Positions 1-7,651 of a stretch of 64,000 nt of DNA are shown piece after piece. A model generated the notes under the pieces. The model did no database searches, had not been told where the DNA came from, and worked only from the letters and a program-made list of their open reading frames with translations. The stretch comes from JANMES01 sp038329865 (lineage in GTDB: Bacteria; Planctomycetota; Phycisphaerae; Tepidisphaerales; Tepidisphaeraceae), in NCBI GenBank assembly GCA_038329865.1, contig JBBQNK010000017.1:1-64000 (forward strand), in the 5' to 3' direction. A program made the position numbers and the translations under genes. The stretch's first letter is position 1. Each line of letters begins with the position of its first letter.

Positions 1-55
1 GGCCTCTGGCGGTGTTGTTACTGGGTTTAATTGGTCGACCCAATCCCGGCGCTTT

Positions 56-108
56 GGGGGCTGGGGGTGGGGGGGTGGGGCCTGGGCATTACACCCGGCC
101 CAGGCCCC
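56..108. other. G-tract (quadruplex-type) plus 11-bp hairpin downstream of the ACP gene
   Basis: Four G runs of 5, 5, 7 and 4 bases, separated by only 1-2 bases, lie at 56-80 on the plus strand. They fit the intramolecular G-quadruplex pattern. The last run is also the left arm of a perfect 11-bp hairpin (77-87 with 98-108). Read from the minus strand, this is a strong stem followed by a C-rich, G-poor tract just past the ACP stop at 127. There is no U run, so it is not a classical intrinsic terminator. A role in Rho-dependent termination or RNA stability is inference. Confidence 0.5.
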
Positions 109-126
109 ACTGCGCACTGCCGACTC

Positions 127-531
127 TCATGCCGTCTTCAGCTTGCCTTCGATGTAATTCACGATCGTGTCGACGGTGAACTGCATCTTGTTGATGTCCG
201 GGTCCTTCTCGAACTCGGTGAAATCCATGTGCGGCATGCGCTTCCTCAACTCGACCATGCCTTCGGGCGTCACGCGATCGTTCTTGACGAAGGCGGCGTT
301 GGTGAAGATGTCCTCCGGGAACATCTCGCCGCGCGGAATCTTGAACGGCCGGGCGGGGTCGGTGGTGAACGCCTTCTCCAGGCGGAAGACGATGTCGAGG
401 AAGTCGATGCTCTCGGCCCCGAGATCTTCGCGCAGCGTGGCAGTGGGTGTGACTTCTTCTTCATCAACGCCCAGCGCATCGACCAATACGCCCTGCACTT
501 TTTTGTAAACTTCGTCGCGAGTCATCGCCAT
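127..531 (-). CDS. Acyl carrier protein (long form)
   Basis: A 134-residue protein starting MAMTRDEVYKK. The phosphopantetheine site is visible as DLGAESIDFLDIVF, with the attachment serine at residue 41 and the following acidic helix of the carrier-protein fold. It is longer than standard AcpP (about 77 residues) because of an insert between the Ser helix and the C-terminal helix (roughly residues 52-115), a form I associate with planctomycetes. It would carry acyl chains as thioesters in the cytosol. The gene follows the FabZ-like dehydratase with a 38-bp gap and is probably co-transcribed. A much longer open frame extends upstream but overlaps the dehydratase, so the ATG at 531 is preferred. 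Whether it serves primary fatty-acid synthesis or a secondary lipid pathway cannot be decided. Confidence 0.85.
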   Translation of the reverse strand: MAMTRDEVYKKVQGVLVDALGVDEEEVTPTATLREDLGAESIDFLDIVFRLEKAFTTDPARPFKIPRGEMFPEDIFTNAAFVKNDRVTPEGMVELRKRMPHMDFTEFEKDPDINKMQFTVDTIVNYIEGKLKTA

Positions 532-569
532 AAGAGTGTCCTTTGTTCCGGCACGTTCGTGCCGAGCGG

Positions 570-1049
570 TTAGATCGCCACGCGTCCTTGTTGGAGGACC
601 GCCCAGCGGTTTTTTGTGTGTTCGAGCAGCCGCGCGTCGAGATGCGCCAGCGCCGGCTGCTTGTCGCCGAGATTGAAGTACGCCAGCTCGAGCTTTGCGT
701 GCAGCGCAGTCATCTGGCCGACGTACCCGATGGCCTTGAACGACGCGCCGGCCTCGGTGGTTTTTTGAAAATCGACTTCGACCCGCAGATCGCTCCCGGG
801 TGTTACGAAGTGGCCGTACTTCACGTTGCGGGCTTCCTTCAGCACCGCCATCGATCGACCGAACTTCGTGCGGTGGTGCATCAACCAGCCGGCCGCCTGC
901 GTGAGGGCTTCGAGCATCATCACGCCGGGCAGGACGGGAAACGTCGGGAAGTGGTCGGCCAGGTATTCTTCCGCCAATGATACGCTCTTCACCGCCACAA
1001 TGCGTTCGTCGGAGAGTTGCTCGATTTGATCGATGAGATTGAATTTCAC
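570..1049 (-). CDS. FabZ-like 3-hydroxyacyl-ACP dehydratase
   Basis: A 159-residue hotdog-fold protein when started at the GTG at 1049 (VKFNLIDQIEQL). The family's catalytic region is clear: ADHFPTFPVLPGVMMLEALT, with the active-site His at residue 33 and Glu at 47. Members dehydrate 3-hydroxyacyl-ACP to trans-2-enoyl-ACP. The central YGHFVTPGSDLRVEV segment fits the second hotdog strand region. The N-terminus matches FabZ starts (x-F-x-L-I-D-x-I), which is why the GTG is chosen over the TTG at 1079. It lies directly upstream of the ACP gene, so enzyme and carrier are likely made together. It could instead be a dehydratase of a specialised lipid pathway, because no other fab gene is nearby. 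Confidence 0.8.
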   Translation of the reverse strand: MKFNLIDQIEQLSDERIVAVKSVSLAEEYLADHFPTFPVLPGVMMLEALTQAAGWLMHHRTKFGRSMAVLKEARNVKYGHFVTPGSDLRVEVDFQKTTEAGASFKAIGYVGQMTALHAKLELAYFNLGDKQPALAHLDARLLEHTKNRWAVLQQGRVAI

Positions 1050-1178
1050 GCGTGCTGCGGCCGCTATCCATGGGGCCAATCCTATCGCGGGTTTTATCGG
1101 TAGCCGCGCGGGATTGCAAGGGCGACCGCGGGTTTACGCGGCATTTCAGGGGCGGAAAGATACGCCGAACCGATCGCC

Positions 1179-1994
1179 TTAACCGGCGACGGCTTGCTCG
1201 CCGGCAGTCAGCACCTCCTGCGGCGCGGGGCGAGCGAATGCGTATCGGCGCGGGTCCATCGATCGCAACGCCAGACCGAATTCGCGCCGAACAGAGAGCC
1301 AGTACCGAATGATTCCGAACCCGCCGGCGCGCAGAACATTCTTGTGCTTCAACCACACCACGCCGCACGCCGTGCTCATCGCGAGCCGGTGCATGAGGTG
1401 GGTGGCGATCAGCGCGACCCGGCCGCGCGATTGCCGCATCAGCGCAAGCCGCTCGGTTTGAAATTGTATGTGCAGAATCTCGTCCTGCAGAATCTGCCGG
1501 CAGAGTGTTTGAAGAACCGGCGAGCGCGTGGCGCGGAGCAGGGCATCGTAATACACGCGCGCGATGATTTCCGCCGTCACCAGCACGCCTATGGAAACTT
1601 CCAGCCCGGCGAGCTTGCGCATCCAGCGAAAGGCGCCGTCGGCGGCGGTCTTGCTGACGCGCGGGATCCCGGCCAGGTCCATCACCCGGCCGAGGTCGCG
1701 GGCGTGGCGGTGCTCTTCGGCGATGAACAAACCTTGCGCGACGATGTAGCCGAGGTCGCCGGATTGATGGGCGTACTCGCGGGCCATCTTCGCGAAGGTT
1801 TTGCCTTCGGAACTTTCGCCGAGTTGGAATTCCTGAATCGACGCGGCGATCGTCAGATGCTCATCGTGACTCAGGTTCACGCCAATCTCCCACGGGATAG
1901 GCAGCAGTCGCTCGGCGTTCGAGCGGAAATACTCGCACCAATGCTCACAGGATTGCGGTTGATTCGAATCGCAGAATTTAGTTCCATCACACAT
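1179..1994 (-). CDS. Ferritin-like di-iron domain protein
   Basis: A 271-residue, mostly helical protein with two ExxH motifs typical of ferritin-like di-iron four-helix bundles: E94/H97 in AEEHRHARD and E172/H175 in QDEILHIQFQ. Additional glutamates near residues 60 and 142 are at plausible ligand spacings. Members of this superfamily bind two irons and act as oxygenases, desaturases or oxidases; the substrate here is unknown. The C-terminal 70 residues are basic and not part of the bundle. The start has a good ribosome site (AAAGGA about 8 bases upstream). It is 34 bp downstream of a membrane-protein gene on the same strand and probably the last member of that operon. No signal peptide is seen, so it should be cytosolic. 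Confidence 0.65.
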   Translation of the reverse strand: MCDGTKFCDSNQPQSCEHWCEYFRSNAERLLPIPWEIGVNLSHDEHLTIAASIQEFQLGESSEGKTFAKMAREYAHQSGDLGYIVAQGLFIAEEHRHARDLGRVMDLAGIPRVSKTAADGAFRWMRKLAGLEVSIGVLVTAEIIARVYYDALLRATRSPVLQTLCRQILQDEILHIQFQTERLALMRQSRGRVALIATHLMHRLAMSTACGVVWLKHKNVLRAGGFGIIRYWLSVRREFGLALRSMDPRRYAFARPAPQEVLTAGEQAVAG

Positions 1995-2027
1995 CGGAGA
2001 ATCCTTTCTAAAGAGATGACAGTTCCA

Positions 2028-2699
2028 TCAGCCGTGTAAACTTTTGACGATCAATTCCCAGACCACGACGTACGCATTGCCCCACGACTCGGCCCGGAAG
2101 AATTCCGTCTTCACGCCGGGATGCCCAATGAACGGCCGGAGCAGCCAGCCCATCTGAATGCCGACGAACGCGTAGATGACGAGCCAGCATCGCAGCAGCA
2201 GGCGGTGCCGCGCGTCGCGCGCGATCAGCGGGCGGTAGAGTCGGCGAAGCAGCCACTGAGCGGCGAGTGAAGCGAGCGCGAACATCAGCGCGTTGAACAA
2301 AATCGCCCGCTCGTACACCGCCGACGACGCGTACCAGAACGCGGTGATCGGCGCGAGTGACGCCAGCACGATTGTCAGCCCGGCTTGCGTAGCCGCGACT
2401 GATCGCAGAGCGAGTTTGAAATCGTCGCGAACGCCCATCAGCGTGTTGAGCACGAAAAAACTCGGCAGGCTGATCGCGAAAGTCGCCAGCAGGAGCAGCG
2501 GCATTTTCAGCGACGAGTAAAGCATCTGCCGGCCGCGGAGATGGCCGTCGACGCTGAAGGAGCCCATCACCAGGCCGTAGGTGATGCTGAAGATCACGAT
2601 GATCGACAGCAGCGTGCGCAGCGAAGCCGGCCGAGCGCGGAGCACGCCGGCGGGGTGATCGAGCCATCGCAGCGGCCGGGATAGGAGTGGAGAGATCAT
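2028..2699 (-). CDS. Integral membrane protein, paralogue of the next upstream gene
   Basis: 223 residues with about five hydrophobic segments. It shares ordered motifs with the neighbouring 281-residue protein at 2763-3608: GxxMGxFSV after the first membrane span, LKMPLLLLATFAIxxPSFF in the second, and near the C-terminus GIQMGWLLRPFIGHPG. The two are therefore tandem paralogues, one shorter. I associate this architecture with hypothetical planctomycete membrane proteins but know no experimentally proven function. It is 63 bp downstream of its paralogue and 33 bp upstream of the ferritin-like gene, consistent with one operon under a nearby winged-helix regulator. The start ATG at 2699 has a weak GAGG element. 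Confidence 0.7.
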   Translation of the reverse strand: MISPLLSRPLRWLDHPAGVLRARPASLRTLLSIIVIFSITYGLVMGSFSVDGHLRGRQMLYSSLKMPLLLLATFAISLPSFFVLNTLMGVRDDFKLALRSVAATQAGLTIVLASLAPITAFWYASSAVYERAILFNALMFALASLAAQWLLRRLYRPLIARDARHRLLLRCWLVIYAFVGIQMGWLLRPFIGHPGVKTEFFRAESWGNAYVVVWELIVKSLHG

Positions 2700-2762
2700 T
2701 CATTTTGCCTCGCGCGGTGCCTCGAGTGGAATTGGAATCGCTCATCGCCGACTGATAGCGGA

Positions 2763-3608
2763 TCAAAACCTCCAGCCGCTGCGGTGGTTCTTGTCGCCGG
2801 AGTCGATTAATTTTCCGAACGTCTTCACGACGCCTTCGAAGAAGTTCGACTCGCGCGGCCGCAGCCAGGTGAACGGCTGATTCGGGTTGCCGATGAACGG
2901 CCGAAGGTCCCAACTCATCTGCGCCCCGACGAGTGCAAAGACGATCAGCCAAATCCGGAAGACTTTCTTCACGTGCTTGCCGAGCGGATCGGGGGTTGCA
3001 TGAACCAGCGCCCCGAGCGAAGCCGCGGCCGGCACCGGCGGCGGCCCACCCACGACCACCGCCGGGCCGGCAAGTTCCGGCTGAATGATTTGTTCTTCGC
3101 TATCCACCACGCGAGTCAATCGATGTAACGTCTGCAGCAGGAATCGCAGTCCGAGCACGCCTGATATGCCGAAGACCGCCACGTTGAGCAGGATCATGAA
3201 CGGGTAGCTCGTCGTGCTGATCGAGAAGAAGGCGACGATCGTGCCGAGCGATGCGAGCACCGCGAGCATCACTGCGACCGACGCGGTAAGCAGTCGAATG
3301 ACCGAAAGCATTTTCAATCTTGAGCCGACCAGCGCGTTGAACGTGTAGAGCGACGGCACGGTGATCACGAGTGTGAGCAGGAACAACGCCGGCACTTTCA
3401 CCATCGATGCGGGGATTTGCTTCCAACGATCTGTCGTTCCACCCATGACCGAAAACAACCCCATGCACGCGCCATAAAAGATGCCAAGCACATCGATGAC
3501 GACGGCAAGCCCGAAGATCGGAACCCGCAGCGTTCCGCCGGCGAGTTCCTGCGGCTTGGTGGCTTCGCCGCGGAGGATTCGGTCAAGATGTCTGAGCCAT
3601 GTGAGCAT
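2763..3608 (-). CDS. Integral membrane protein with conserved PFIGNP C-terminal motif
   Basis: 281 residues with five to six predicted spans: about 30-52, 70-92, 106-128, 135-160 and 218-236. A Pro/Ala/Gly-rich, probably flexible stretch (about residues 178-205) separates the fourth and last spans. Conserved landmarks shared with the downstream paralogue are GACMGLFSV, VKVPALFLLTLVITVPSLY and VGAQMSWDLRPFIGNP. The function is unknown; the last motif is strongly conserved between paralogues and may be the working part. The start is supported by GGAG six bases upstream. It lies 46 bp after the winged-helix regulator gene, so co-regulation is likely. Confidence 0.7.
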   Translation of the reverse strand: MLTWLRHLDRILRGEATKPQELAGGTLRVPIFGLAVVIDVLGIFYGACMGLFSVMGGTTDRWKQIPASMVKVPALFLLTLVITVPSLYTFNALVGSRLKMLSVIRLLTASVAVMLAVLASLGTIVAFFSISTTSYPFMILLNVAVFGISGVLGLRFLLQTLHRLTRVVDSEEQIIQPELAGPAVVVGGPPPVPAAASLGALVHATPDPLGKHVKKVFRIWLIVFALVGAQMSWDLRPFIGNPNQPFTWLRPRESNFFEGVVKTFGKLIDSGDKNHRSGWRF

Positions 3609-3654
3609 AAAGTCTCCGAAACTTTAGAATATAGAGTCAATGTCGAAATAAAAA

Positions 3655-4047
3655 TCAGCCTGCAGCAACGTTCGCCGGGCCGATACCCTTTACGCCGCTG
3701 GCGCTTTTTTTGCCCGCGTTGGCGATCACCTGTTCCAGTTCATGGATGTACTCCGCGAACCGCTCGCGGCCGGCGTCGGTCATGCGGCAGAGCGTTTGCG
3801 GACGGCTCTTTTTCATGCTCTTCCAGACTTCGACCAGGCCAGCTTCCTGCAGGATCTGGATCTGCCGCGAGAGGTTGCCGTCGGTCAGCGAGCAGAGTTC
3901 CTTCAGATCGTTGAAGACGATTCCCTGCGCGTGCCCCATGAGCGAGGAGAGAATGCTCAGGCGCGAGCGCTCGTGCATGAGGCGGTCGAGCCCTTCATAG
4001 GCGAACTGGCCCGGCGGATTGTTCGTGGGTTTTCTAGGCAAGCCCAT
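3655..4047 (-). CDS. Winged-helix transcriptional regulator
   Basis: 130 residues. The region from about residue 22 to 95 reads as a winged helix: RSRLSILSSLMGH, FNDLKELCSLTDGNLSRQIQ (recognition helix region) and LQEAGLVEVWKSMKKSRPQT (wing), then TDAGRERFAEYIHELEQVI as dimerising helix. This resembles the MarR/ArsR-like HTH_27 type that controls neighbouring transport or membrane genes. A strong ribosome site (GGAGGTGG) sits before the ATG at 4047, which decides the start. The gene overlaps the upstream membrane-protein gene by 14 bp, so the two are translationally linked. The likely target is its own operon; the effector is unknown. Confidence 0.8.
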   Translation of the reverse strand: MGLPRKPTNNPPGQFAYEGLDRLMHERSRLSILSSLMGHAQGIVFNDLKELCSLTDGNLSRQIQILQEAGLVEVWKSMKKSRPQTLCRMTDAGRERFAEYIHELEQVIANAGKKSASGVKGIGPANVAAG

Positions 4048-4663
4048 GGGCCACCTCCGTCGCTGGACGCTCGAGCGTCCACCACAACACACCGGCTGCG
4101 AGGAGTTGACCGACGCCGAACGTGAGTCCCATGACCCACGGCGAAAATGCTTCAACGCCTTGGAATTTGGCGAGAATCAGCAGGCCGGCCAGCATGTAAT
4201 ATCCGCCGACGATCGCAGTCGCTCGCGGCAACAGACGGCGAGAGGAGAAAACACCCAGGCTCAGACAGATCGCCCACAGGCCGGGGAGCAAAACGGTTTT
4301 TTGAAGGTCGAATCGAACGAATACAAAGGTGAGCAGTGCGCCCGCCACCAGGGATGGGATTAACTGCTCCATCGCATGAACCGCCAGCTCGCGCTGAACG
4401 GAAGAACCAGACTGCCGGCAGCGATCGAAGATCGCCAGCGCCGCAGCCCCGATGCAGACGAGCCCGGCGATGAGCCAAATATCAAGGAAGCGATCGACGG
4501 CCTGTTCCGGGTGCGGCAGCAGAATTTCCTGTGCCTTGGCGGCCGCGAGAGCGACGCAGCCGGAGAAGGCGGTGGTCAACGCACGGTACCCGCGAAACAC
4601 GCCGCCGCGGTGGGCGTGATGGCGAATGTCGGAAATCTGCGAGAGGGCGTCGCGAAGGTCCAT
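4034..4663 (-). CDS. Integral membrane protein (regulator-linked)
   Basis: 209 residues. After a hydrophilic start of about 28 residues there are hydrophobic segments near 30-48, 62-82, 101-120, 125-142, 150-166 and 175-196. The start ATG at 4663 has AAAGGA upstream. The 3' end overlaps the winged-helix regulator gene by 14 bp, a pairing often seen where a PadR/HTH_27 regulator controls a small membrane protein. I do not recognise the family with confidence. The C-terminal WWTLERPATEVAHG is unlike the paralogous pair further down the operon, so this is a separate family. Confidence 0.65.
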   Translation of the reverse strand: MDLRDALSQISDIRHHAHRGGVFRGYRALTTAFSGCVALAAAKAQEILLPHPEQAVDRFLDIWLIAGLVCIGAAALAIFDRCRQSGSSVQRELAVHAMEQLIPSLVAGALLTFVFVRFDLQKTVLLPGLWAICLSLGVFSSRRLLPRATAIVGGYYMLAGLLILAKFQGVEAFSPWVMGLTFGVGQLLAAGVLWWTLERPATEVAHGLA

Positions 4664-4840
4664 GGCGTTGTTCCTTTCACTCTACGATGTAAAGTTAATC
4701 GGCTGGTGGGGGGATCGTCAAGGAATGCTATTGAGGATTATTTTTTCTTGATTTTACGTCCGCGTGAGATCGGACGCAGGCCGCAGGTCGCGCGGCCCCA
4801 ATGGTTTGCGACTTTTTCAAGTGAAAAAGAGTGGGTTCGG

Positions 4841-4890
4841 AAAGGGACGATAAGGTACAAAAAGGTACGGAAAGGTACGGAAAGGGACGG
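4841..4890. repeat. Five in-phase 10-bp tandem repeats
   Basis: Five uninterrupted decamers: AAAGGGACGA, TAAGGTACAA, AAAGGTACGG, AAAGGTACGG and AAAGGGACGG. The consensus is AAAGGKACGG. The period matches about one helical turn, so every copy presents the same face. The array lies about 180 bp upstream of the membrane-protein gene that starts at 4663 on the minus strand. Confidence 0.75.
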
Positions 4891-5098
4891 GTTCCGCCGG
4901 AGGCGTTCGGTTGGTAATTACGAAACGGCACGTCGCCATATCGACCGCTCCTAAGATGTCTGGACTGCTCGAAAAACGCAATCCAGTCATATCCTAACAT
5001 ATTACGAACAAAAGTCAAGACGGGTTCAGAAAATTATTTTGCAATTTCAGATTTTGGGGCGTTTCATCCTTCCATGAATCGCATGATAGTCTATCAAT

Positions 5099-5172
5099 GT
5101 CATCCTGAGGTACTCCGAAGGATCTCGCTGACTGCGCGGGCGGCTAGATCCTTCGGAGTACCTCAGGATGAC
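5099..5172. repeat. Inverted-repeat element, family A copy 1 (GTCATCCTGAGG type)
   Basis: Two perfect 27-base arms (5099-5125 and 5146-5172) around a 20-base loop. Each arm begins GTCATCCTGAGG and can also fold on itself (ATCCT with AGGAT, GAG with CTC). The same arm recurs at 18866, 62441 and 63162. There is no U run, so it is not a standard terminator. Confidence 0.9.
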
Positions 5173-5198
5173 GAGATATCTGTAGGTGAAATGCTACA

Positions 5199-5263
5199 GT
5201 GGCACGGGCGGCCCGCCCGTGTTTTTCTTCTAATCAGAACCATGGGCGAGCCGCCCAGGCCAC
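5199..5263. repeat. REPIN-like element, family B copy 1 (GTGG...CCAC)
   Basis: Starts with GTGG at 5199 and ends with CCAC at 5263. Each half contains its own GC-rich palindrome (CACGGGCGG/CCCGCCCGTG on the left; GGGCGAGCCGCCC on the right). The halves are inverted copies of each other. A close relative lies at 30842-30910. The arrangement matches two REP palindromes in inverted orientation. Confidence 0.8.
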
Positions 5264-5275
5264 TTTTAGTCGGAA

Positions 5276-5620
5276 TTAAAGCAGCTGAGCCGGGCCCCCA
5301 TTACCTAGAAAGAGTCGAATGCTCGGCCCGTCGACTATTTGGATTACCAGCGATTCCGCACTCGCCTCTATGACGTTGTGCGTGCCCGCCATCACGCGCT
5401 GCACGTGGCCGCGGTTGTTGCTGATAGGGCCTTCGTAGTTCAAGTACGCGTTGCGATGATCGGCCAGATACTCCATCGGCGAACCGTTTTTGATGGGCCA
5501 TTCCATCGCCCGCCAAGTCGCCAGCGGCGAGCCGGGCGACGTTTCGAACATCAGATCGAAGTGCGGATTCGCGACGCCTTCATGACGGAGGACGACGTAT
5601 CGCAGAAGGGGCTCGGCCAT
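5276..5620 (-). CDS. LigD 3'-phosphoesterase-like single-domain protein
   Basis: 114 residues. The sequence has the landmarks of the DNA polymerase/ligase N-terminal (3'-phosphoesterase-like) domain in a compact, free-standing form: LRHEGVANPHFDLMFE near the start, LATWR, LADHRNAYLNYEGPISNNRG in the middle, then a short beta-rich end. In LigD this domain trims 3' ends during end joining; free-standing copies, which I associate with planctomycetes, are of unproven role. The His/Asp pattern HFDLMFE parallels the metal site of the family. No ku, ligase or polymerase gene is nearby, so a DNA-repair role here is inference. It precedes the aldo/keto reductase start by a gap that carries a long inverted repeat. 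Confidence 0.65.
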   Translation of the reverse strand: MAEPLLRYVVLRHEGVANPHFDLMFETSPGSPLATWRAMEWPIKNGSPMEYLADHRNAYLNYEGPISNNRGHVQRVMAGTHNVIEASAESLVIQIVDGPSIRLFLGNGGPAQLL

Positions 5621-5629
5621 ACCTTGTTA

Positions 5630-5718
5630 CCACGAAGCAACGAAGCAACAAAAAAAGAGATTAAGACAAGCAAGGTCAATCGACGCTTCGTTGCTTCGTT
5701 GCTTCGTCGCTTCGTGGT
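5630..5718. repeat. Word-repeat inverted element (CGAAGCAA words)
   Basis: The left arm repeats CGAAGCAA (5632-5648). The right arm (from about 5684) repeats the complement TTGCTTCG four times and ends TTCGTGGT. It sits between the LigD-like gene and the aldo/keto reductase gene. The arms are inverted copies made of a short direct repeat, the same design as elements at 6865, 20305, 26533, 28092 and 34925. Confidence 0.8.
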
Positions 5719-5729
5719 TCATTCGCATT

Positions 5730-6797
5730 CTAAGCGATCAACACTGGCGGCGGGACGTAGCCGCTCTTTACCGTGCCGGCGGGGTCGGTGCTGCTCTTTA
5801 GATCGCACGGGTGCGCCTCAGCGCCGAGGTTCCAGTCGAGTGCGTAATCCATCGCCAGTTGGTTCAACTCCGCCTGCGAGAGGTTCGGCTTATCGCACGA
5901 TTCGCAGGCTTCTTTAATTTCGGCTTCGTTCAAAAACGTGCCGGTGATGCTCGCCATGGCCGGCTGTTGCAGCAGCCACTTGCAGGCGAGTTGGTGGACG
6001 GTCATGCCGTGGTCGGTGGCGTAGTGGCGGATGAGTTCGAGCTTCTTCAGGCCGAAGATTTTCCACGACTGGTCGCGGAATTTGCGGTGGTCGTCCTTGC
6101 CGAGCGTGGTGTCGATCTTTACGACGTCTTTGAGAATGCTGCTGTTGTCGTGCACGCGCACGATCACACCGGCGCCGTACGCGCGGCTGATCTCGCAGAA
6201 CTCGCGGCCGGGGTGCTGTTCGAAAAGGTTGTAGACGGTTTGAATCGCCTTCGCGCCGTGGTCGGCGACGGCGGAAAAGCCTTCTTCGCGCCAGCCGATG
6301 GCGGGGCCGAGGCTCACGCCCCAGGTTTTAATCTTTCCTTCGTCCTTCACCTTCTCCAGCTCGGCAAACATGTCATCGCGGAATTGCGGCAGCTTGATGT
6401 TGTGGGCCATGTACAGATCGAGGTGATCCGTGCCGAGGCGCTTGAGCGATTCTTCGAGGGCGAAGCGGAGGAACTTCGATGAGAAATCCTGCTTGCGTTC
6501 CTTGTGGCTGCCGGGCGTGCCGGGGTCGGTGTAGAAGTCGTAGCCGAACTTCCCGCCGATCTCGATCTGGTCGCGGCGGATGGTTTTGAGGAATTGGCCG
6601 AGGATGGTTTCCGCCCGGCCGTTGCCGTAGGCGTCGCCGTTGTCGAAGAAGGTGATGCCCTGGTCGAGGCTGAACTTGCAGAGTTCGACGGCGCGATCTT
6701 CGGTGTAATGGCCCCACCAGTCCACGCCGAAAATCCAGCAGCCGAGTGCGATGGCGGATACTTCAAGATCAGTCTTTCCGATGTGACGACGTTGCAT
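5730..6797 (-). CDS. Aldo/keto reductase
   Basis: 355 residues of the AKR (beta/alpha)8 barrel. The catalytic tetrad can be read: Asp and Tyr in FFDNGDAYGNG (about residues 50-60), Lys in EIGGKFGYD, and His in DLYMAHNI. The N-terminus MQRRHIGKTDLEVSAIALGC is typical. These enzymes reduce aldehydes or ketones, or oxidise sugars, with NADP(H) in the cytosol. An unusual C-terminal tail of about 35 residues follows the barrel. No Shine-Dalgarno is obvious before the ATG at 6797. The substrate cannot be deduced, and the neighbours give no pathway. Confidence 0.88.
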   Translation of the reverse strand: MQRRHIGKTDLEVSAIALGCWIFGVDWWGHYTEDRAVELCKFSLDQGITFFDNGDAYGNGRAETILGQFLKTIRRDQIEIGGKFGYDFYTDPGTPGSHKERKQDFSSKFLRFALEESLKRLGTDHLDLYMAHNIKLPQFRDDMFAELEKVKDEGKIKTWGVSLGPAIGWREEGFSAVADHGAKAIQTVYNLFEQHPGREFCEISRAYGAGVIVRVHDNSSILKDVVKIDTTLGKDDHRKFRDQSWKIFGLKKLELIRHYATDHGMTVHQLACKWLLQQPAMASITGTFLNEAEIKEACESCDKPNLSQAELNQLAMDYALDWNLGAEAHPCDLKSSTDPAGTVKSGYVPPPVLIA

Positions 6798-6864
6798 GAA
6801 GTCGATGATAAGACAATGGGGGTGAGATGAAAAGATCGGGCGGGTCTGCTGACGGAAAAAATGA

Positions 6865-6973
6865 AGAGACCGCGAAGAGCGCGAAGAGTCAGAGAAGGGC
6901 CCGAAGGAAAATCCTATACAATTTTAATTTATTTCGCGTTCTTCTCTGACTCTTCGCGCCCTTCGCGGTCTCT
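6865..6973. repeat. Word-repeat inverted element (GCGAAGAG words)
   Basis: Arms 6865-6897 and 6941-6973 are inverted copies over 33 bases with one mismatch. Each arm contains direct repeats of CGCGAAGAG-like words. The loop is AT-rich. It occupies most of the spacer between the aldo/keto reductase and the PEP-CTERM-like gene. Confidence 0.9.
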
Positions 6974-7067
6974 GCTCCGGATTCGAAGGTCAAAAATCAT
7001 TCCACGAAAAAACCGGGCCTTCGCATGTATGCTTGGAACCCGGTAGTTGAGATCAGAATCAGTTTCC

Positions 7068-7394
7068 TCAGATGATCCGGGCTCGTTTCAGCCCGCGAAA
7101 ACCTGCGATCGAGGCCAGGAGCAGCACGCACGCCCAGCCTTCCGGCGGTAGCGGCAGCAGCACCGGGCCTTCCTTGGGCGGGTCTAGCGTGCCCGGCGAT
7201 GGTGTCGCCGTTACTTCAATGGCCTTGGGCTTATAGACAGAGAACCAATCGACCACCGGCGTCGTCGTCGACGTTCCGCCAACGGATTCACGTTGGATTT
7301 GCTGTACAGGATTTGTCGGCTGAGCTTCAACACCTCGCTCAGCGAAAACGCCGAGCAGCGCGAAGCACGCAAAAGCACCCACTAGGAGGCGCAT
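7068..7394 (-). CDS. Small secreted protein with PEP-CTERM-like sorting tail
   Basis: 108 residues. An N-terminal signal peptide (MRLLVGAFACFALLGVFA, cleavage near EAQ) is followed by a low-complexity Thr/Pro/Val linker. The C-terminus is PLPPEGW, a single hydrophobic segment (ACVLLLASIAGF), then RGLKRARII. This Pro-Glu-Gly, membrane span and basic tail is the tripartite layout of PEP-CTERM exosortase signals, although the motif is PPEGW rather than VPEP. If correct, the protein is cut and anchored by an exosortase/archaeosortase-type enzyme, which is not in this window. The body is very short, so it may be a minor surface protein. No close family is recognised. Confidence 0.6.
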   Translation of the reverse strand: MRLLVGAFACFALLGVFAERGVEAQPTNPVQQIQRESVGGTSTTTPVVDWFSVYKPKAIEVTATPSPGTLDPPKEGPVLLPLPPEGWACVLLLASIAGFRGLKRARII

Positions 7395-7651
7395 AATCTT
7401 CCTTACCCTTCAACAACAACGGTCCACGAGATAACTGGTTTTACAAATGTCCGTTCGACAATGCCCTGTCGATTACGTCCAACTCACCGATGTGTGACCA
7501 ACAACAACGACGTCTGGTTGGTTATGTTTTACCACCCAGATCGGAACAGGTTCAATATTTTTCGAAGTTAGAGACCCGGCTAGGGGAAATCCTTAGACAA
7601 GCTGCGTAATCTATAACGCGTAGAACAGGCGGGAGGACTCAGCAAACGCGG

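Larger units (their letters stand above)
4664..5275. other. 612-bp gene-free region with three repeat types
   Basis: No convincing gene lies here. The region holds, in order: the upstream region of the membrane-protein/regulator operon (4664-4830), five consecutive decamers (4841-4890), an AT-richer stretch (4960-5095), and two adjacent inverted-repeat elements (5099-5172 and 5199-5263). Base composition is lower in GC than the flanking genes. Confidence 0.7.

Noticed and set aside
31..573. Plus-strand 180-codon frame opposite the ACP gene
   Set aside because: Shadow of the ACP gene, beginning in the low-complexity G-tract.
127..1368. A single 413-codon minus-strand frame running through the ACP and the dehydratase region
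   Set aside because: Only the last 134 codons look like a protein (ACP). The upstream part is antisense-frame noise overlapping the FabZ-like gene.
5099..5172. Intrinsic terminator
   Set aside because: The stem is very long, but there is no T-run on either side and no gene ends immediately before it. The same sequence recurs in other contexts.
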